Shown here piece by piece: positions 13,127 through 14,486 of a stretch of DNA of 14,486 nt; within the stretch, counting starts at the first letter, position 1, and every line of letters starts with the position of its first letter. A program made the position numbers and the translations under genes. The stretch is from an uncultured Clostridia bacterium (GTDB taxonomy: Bacteria > Bacillota_A > Clostridia > Christensenellales > Aristaeellaceae), in contig CAMBWJ010000015.1 of assembly GCA_945871545.1 (NCBI GenBank), positions 1 through 14,486 on the forward strand, written 5' to 3'. Under the pieces are notes generated by a model. It had not been told where the DNA came from and made no database searches. It saw nothing but the letters and a program-made list of their open reading frames with translations.

Positions 13127-14486
13127 GTGAGCGAATACTTGCTCGAAATGAAGAACATCTGCAAATCATTTCCGGGCGTCAAGGCGCTGCAGAAGGTGGA
13201 CTTCCAGCTCAAGGCCGGTGAAATCCACGCGCTGCTGGGCGAAAACGGCGCAGGAAAATCGACGCTGATCAAGGTTCTGGGCGGCATCTACCACCCGGAG
13301 GAGGGTCAGATCTGGATTGACGGCAAGGAAGTCGCCATTACGGGCGTCAACTCCGCCCGAGACAACGGCATTTCGATCATCCATCAGGAGCTGGTTCTGG
13401 TTCCCCATATGACGGTTGCGGAAAACATCTTCCTCGGCCGCGAACCGATGGGCAAATTCGGCGTGAATTTTGGAAAGATGATCGCCGACGCGCAGAAGAT
13501 GCTGGATCAGTTCGATCTGGGCATCGATGCGGAAACGCAGATTGCCAATCTGAGCATCGCGCAGCAGCAGATGGTCGAAATCGTCAAGGCAATCTCCTTC
13601 AACTGCCGCATTCTGGTCATGGACGAGCCCACCTCCTCCATTTCCGACCGCGAGGTTACTCATCTGTTCGAGATCATGCGCAACCTGGCCAGTCAGGGCG
13701 TCGGCATCATCTACATCTCCCATAAGATGAGTGAGCTGAACGAGGTCTGTGACCGCGTGACCGTGCTGCGCGACGGCACCTACGTCGGCACCCGCGAGGT
13801 TGCGACCACGCCCAAGGACGATCTGATCGCCATGATGGTCGGTCGTGAGCTGGATCAGTACTACACCCGCGACCACGTCAAGTCCGACGAGGTGGTGCTC
13901 AAGTGCGTCAACATCAACGACGGCAAGAAGAACCACCAGCGCGTCAAGGACGTCAGCTTTGAGGTGCACAGGGGCGAAATCGTGGGCTTCGCCGGACTGG
14001 TCGGCGCAGGCCGCAGCGAGACCATGCAGTGCATCTTCGGTCTGACCCCCGGCTCCACCGGCGAGATCTATCTCGAGGGCAAGCAGGTGCACATCCGCAA
14101 TGCCGTGGAAGCCATGAAGCAGGGCATCGCCATGGTTCCTGAAAACCGCAAGCTGGAGGGCCTGTACCACGTGCAGAGCGTGCGCTTCAATTCCACCATC
14201 GAGGTGCTGGATCAGTTCATCAATCACCTCAACGTGAACAGCAAGCGCGAGGCAGAAATCACGCAGGAATTCATCGACAAGATGAACACCAAGACCCCCA
14301 GTCAGGATCAGGCCGTTACCAACCTGTCGGGCGGCAACCAGCAGAAGGTTATGATCGGCCGCTGGCTGGCCACCAACCCGAAGATACTGATTCTGGACGA
14401 GCCTACCCGTGGCGTGGACGTCGGTGCAAAGGCGGAAATCTACGAGATCATGAATGAGCTGACCAAGCAGGGCGTTTCCATCATCA
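13127..14486 (+). CDS. sugar ABC transporter double ATPase (RbsA/MglA-like), cut at 3' end
   Basis: The first 453 codons of a twin-ATPase of the ribose/galactose importer type, usually about 500 residues; the last part runs off the window. The first domain has Walker A GENGAGKST (38-46), the Q-loop QE (87-88), signature LSIAQQQ (142-148), Walker B VMDEPTS (164-170) and His199. The second has the degenerate Walker A GLVGAGRSE typical of this family (290-298), signature LSGGNQQ (400-406) and Walker B ILDEPTRGVDVG (422-433). The GTG start at 13127 gives the family beginning (M)SEYLLEMKNI with GGTGGTG seven bases upstream; the ATG at 13148 would delete that conserved start. It powers uptake of the ligand bound by the preceding protein. 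The permease gene should follow outside the window. Confidence 0.95.
   Translation, partial: MSEYLLEMKNICKSFPGVKALQKVDFQLKAGEIHALLGENGAGKSTLIKVLGGIYHPEEGQIWIDGKEVAITGVNSARDNGISIIHQELVLVPHMTVAENIFLGREPMGKFGVNFGKMIADAQKMLDQFDLGIDAETQIANLSIAQQQMVEIVKAISFNCRILVMDEPTSSISDREVTHLFEIMRNLASQGVGIIYISHKMSELNEVCDRVTVLRDGTYVGTREVATTPKDDLIAMMVGRELDQYYTRDHVKSDEVVLKCVNINDGKKNHQRVKDVSFEVHRGEIVGFAGLVGAGRSETMQCIFGLTPGSTGEIYLEGKQVHIRNAVEAMKQGIAMVPENRKLEGLYHVQSVRFNSTIEVLDQFINHLNVNSKREAEITQEFIDKMNTKTPSQDQAVTNLSGGNQQKVMIGRWLATNPKILILDEPTRGVDVGAKAEIYEIMNELTKQGVSII

Noticed and set aside
13166..14227. Long minus-strand open frames opposite the ABC ATPase, binding protein, efp and pepP
   Set aside because: They are reverse shadows of conserved genes; the low-complexity His/Asp/Val/Leu composition is an artefact of strong third-position G/C use.

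Overview
The window reads as ordinary chromosome from a GC-rich member of the Clostridia (Bacillota). Evidence for this is the strong AGGAGG-type ribosome binding sites, the ylxM-ffh-rpsP-khpA order, a PerR-type regulator followed by a flavin reductase-rubredoxin fusion, an efp-linked CD1247-type protein, a 56-residue two-cluster ferredoxin and a RbsB/RbsA-type sugar transporter. The set suggests an anaerobic, probably gut-type fermenter, but species cannot be named from this window. No transposon, phage gene, CRISPR array, tRNA or rRNA is visible.

Left part (1-4862, all minus strand). It holds a metallo-beta-lactamase-fold protein cut by the window edge together with an alpha/beta hydrolase, and a monocistronic ferredoxin. 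Next comes the SRP/ribosome operon ylxM-ffh-rpsP-khpA, driven by a perfect-consensus promoter whose -35 box lies in a 30-bp dyad. Last is class II fructose-bisphosphate aldolase. Most units have a readable promoter and intrinsic terminator.

Middle part (4941-8984). A plus-strand pair, a Nudix hydrolase overlapping a xylose-isomerase-like TIM barrel that seems to have lost most metal ligands, converges on a minus-strand operon across a shared terminator. That operon is perR-type regulator, short-chain dehydrogenase and flavin reductase-rubredoxin. Its promoter carries a 17-bp palindrome over the -35 box, suggesting autoregulated control of an oxygen or redox stress unit. Upstream lies a small Met-rich, possibly HPr-like protein gene with a leader of about 130 nt that can fold.

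Right part (9210-14486, plus strand). The small SRP RNA is encoded here, about 6 kb from the gene of its partner Ffh. It is followed by an M24 aminopeptidase, elongation factor P and a CD1247-type acidic zinc-ribbon protein. Then comes a sugar ABC transporter (binding protein, then a double ATPase that runs off the edge). The binding-protein mRNA has a long leader whose ribosome binding site sits in the loop of a perfect 8-bp AU-rich hairpin, and an intrinsic terminator separates it from the ATPase gene.

I did not find a clear, wholly new system. The best candidates for something undescribed are the Nudix plus metal-site-degenerate barrel pair, the small HPr-like protein with its leader, and the dyads at the ylxM and perR promoters.
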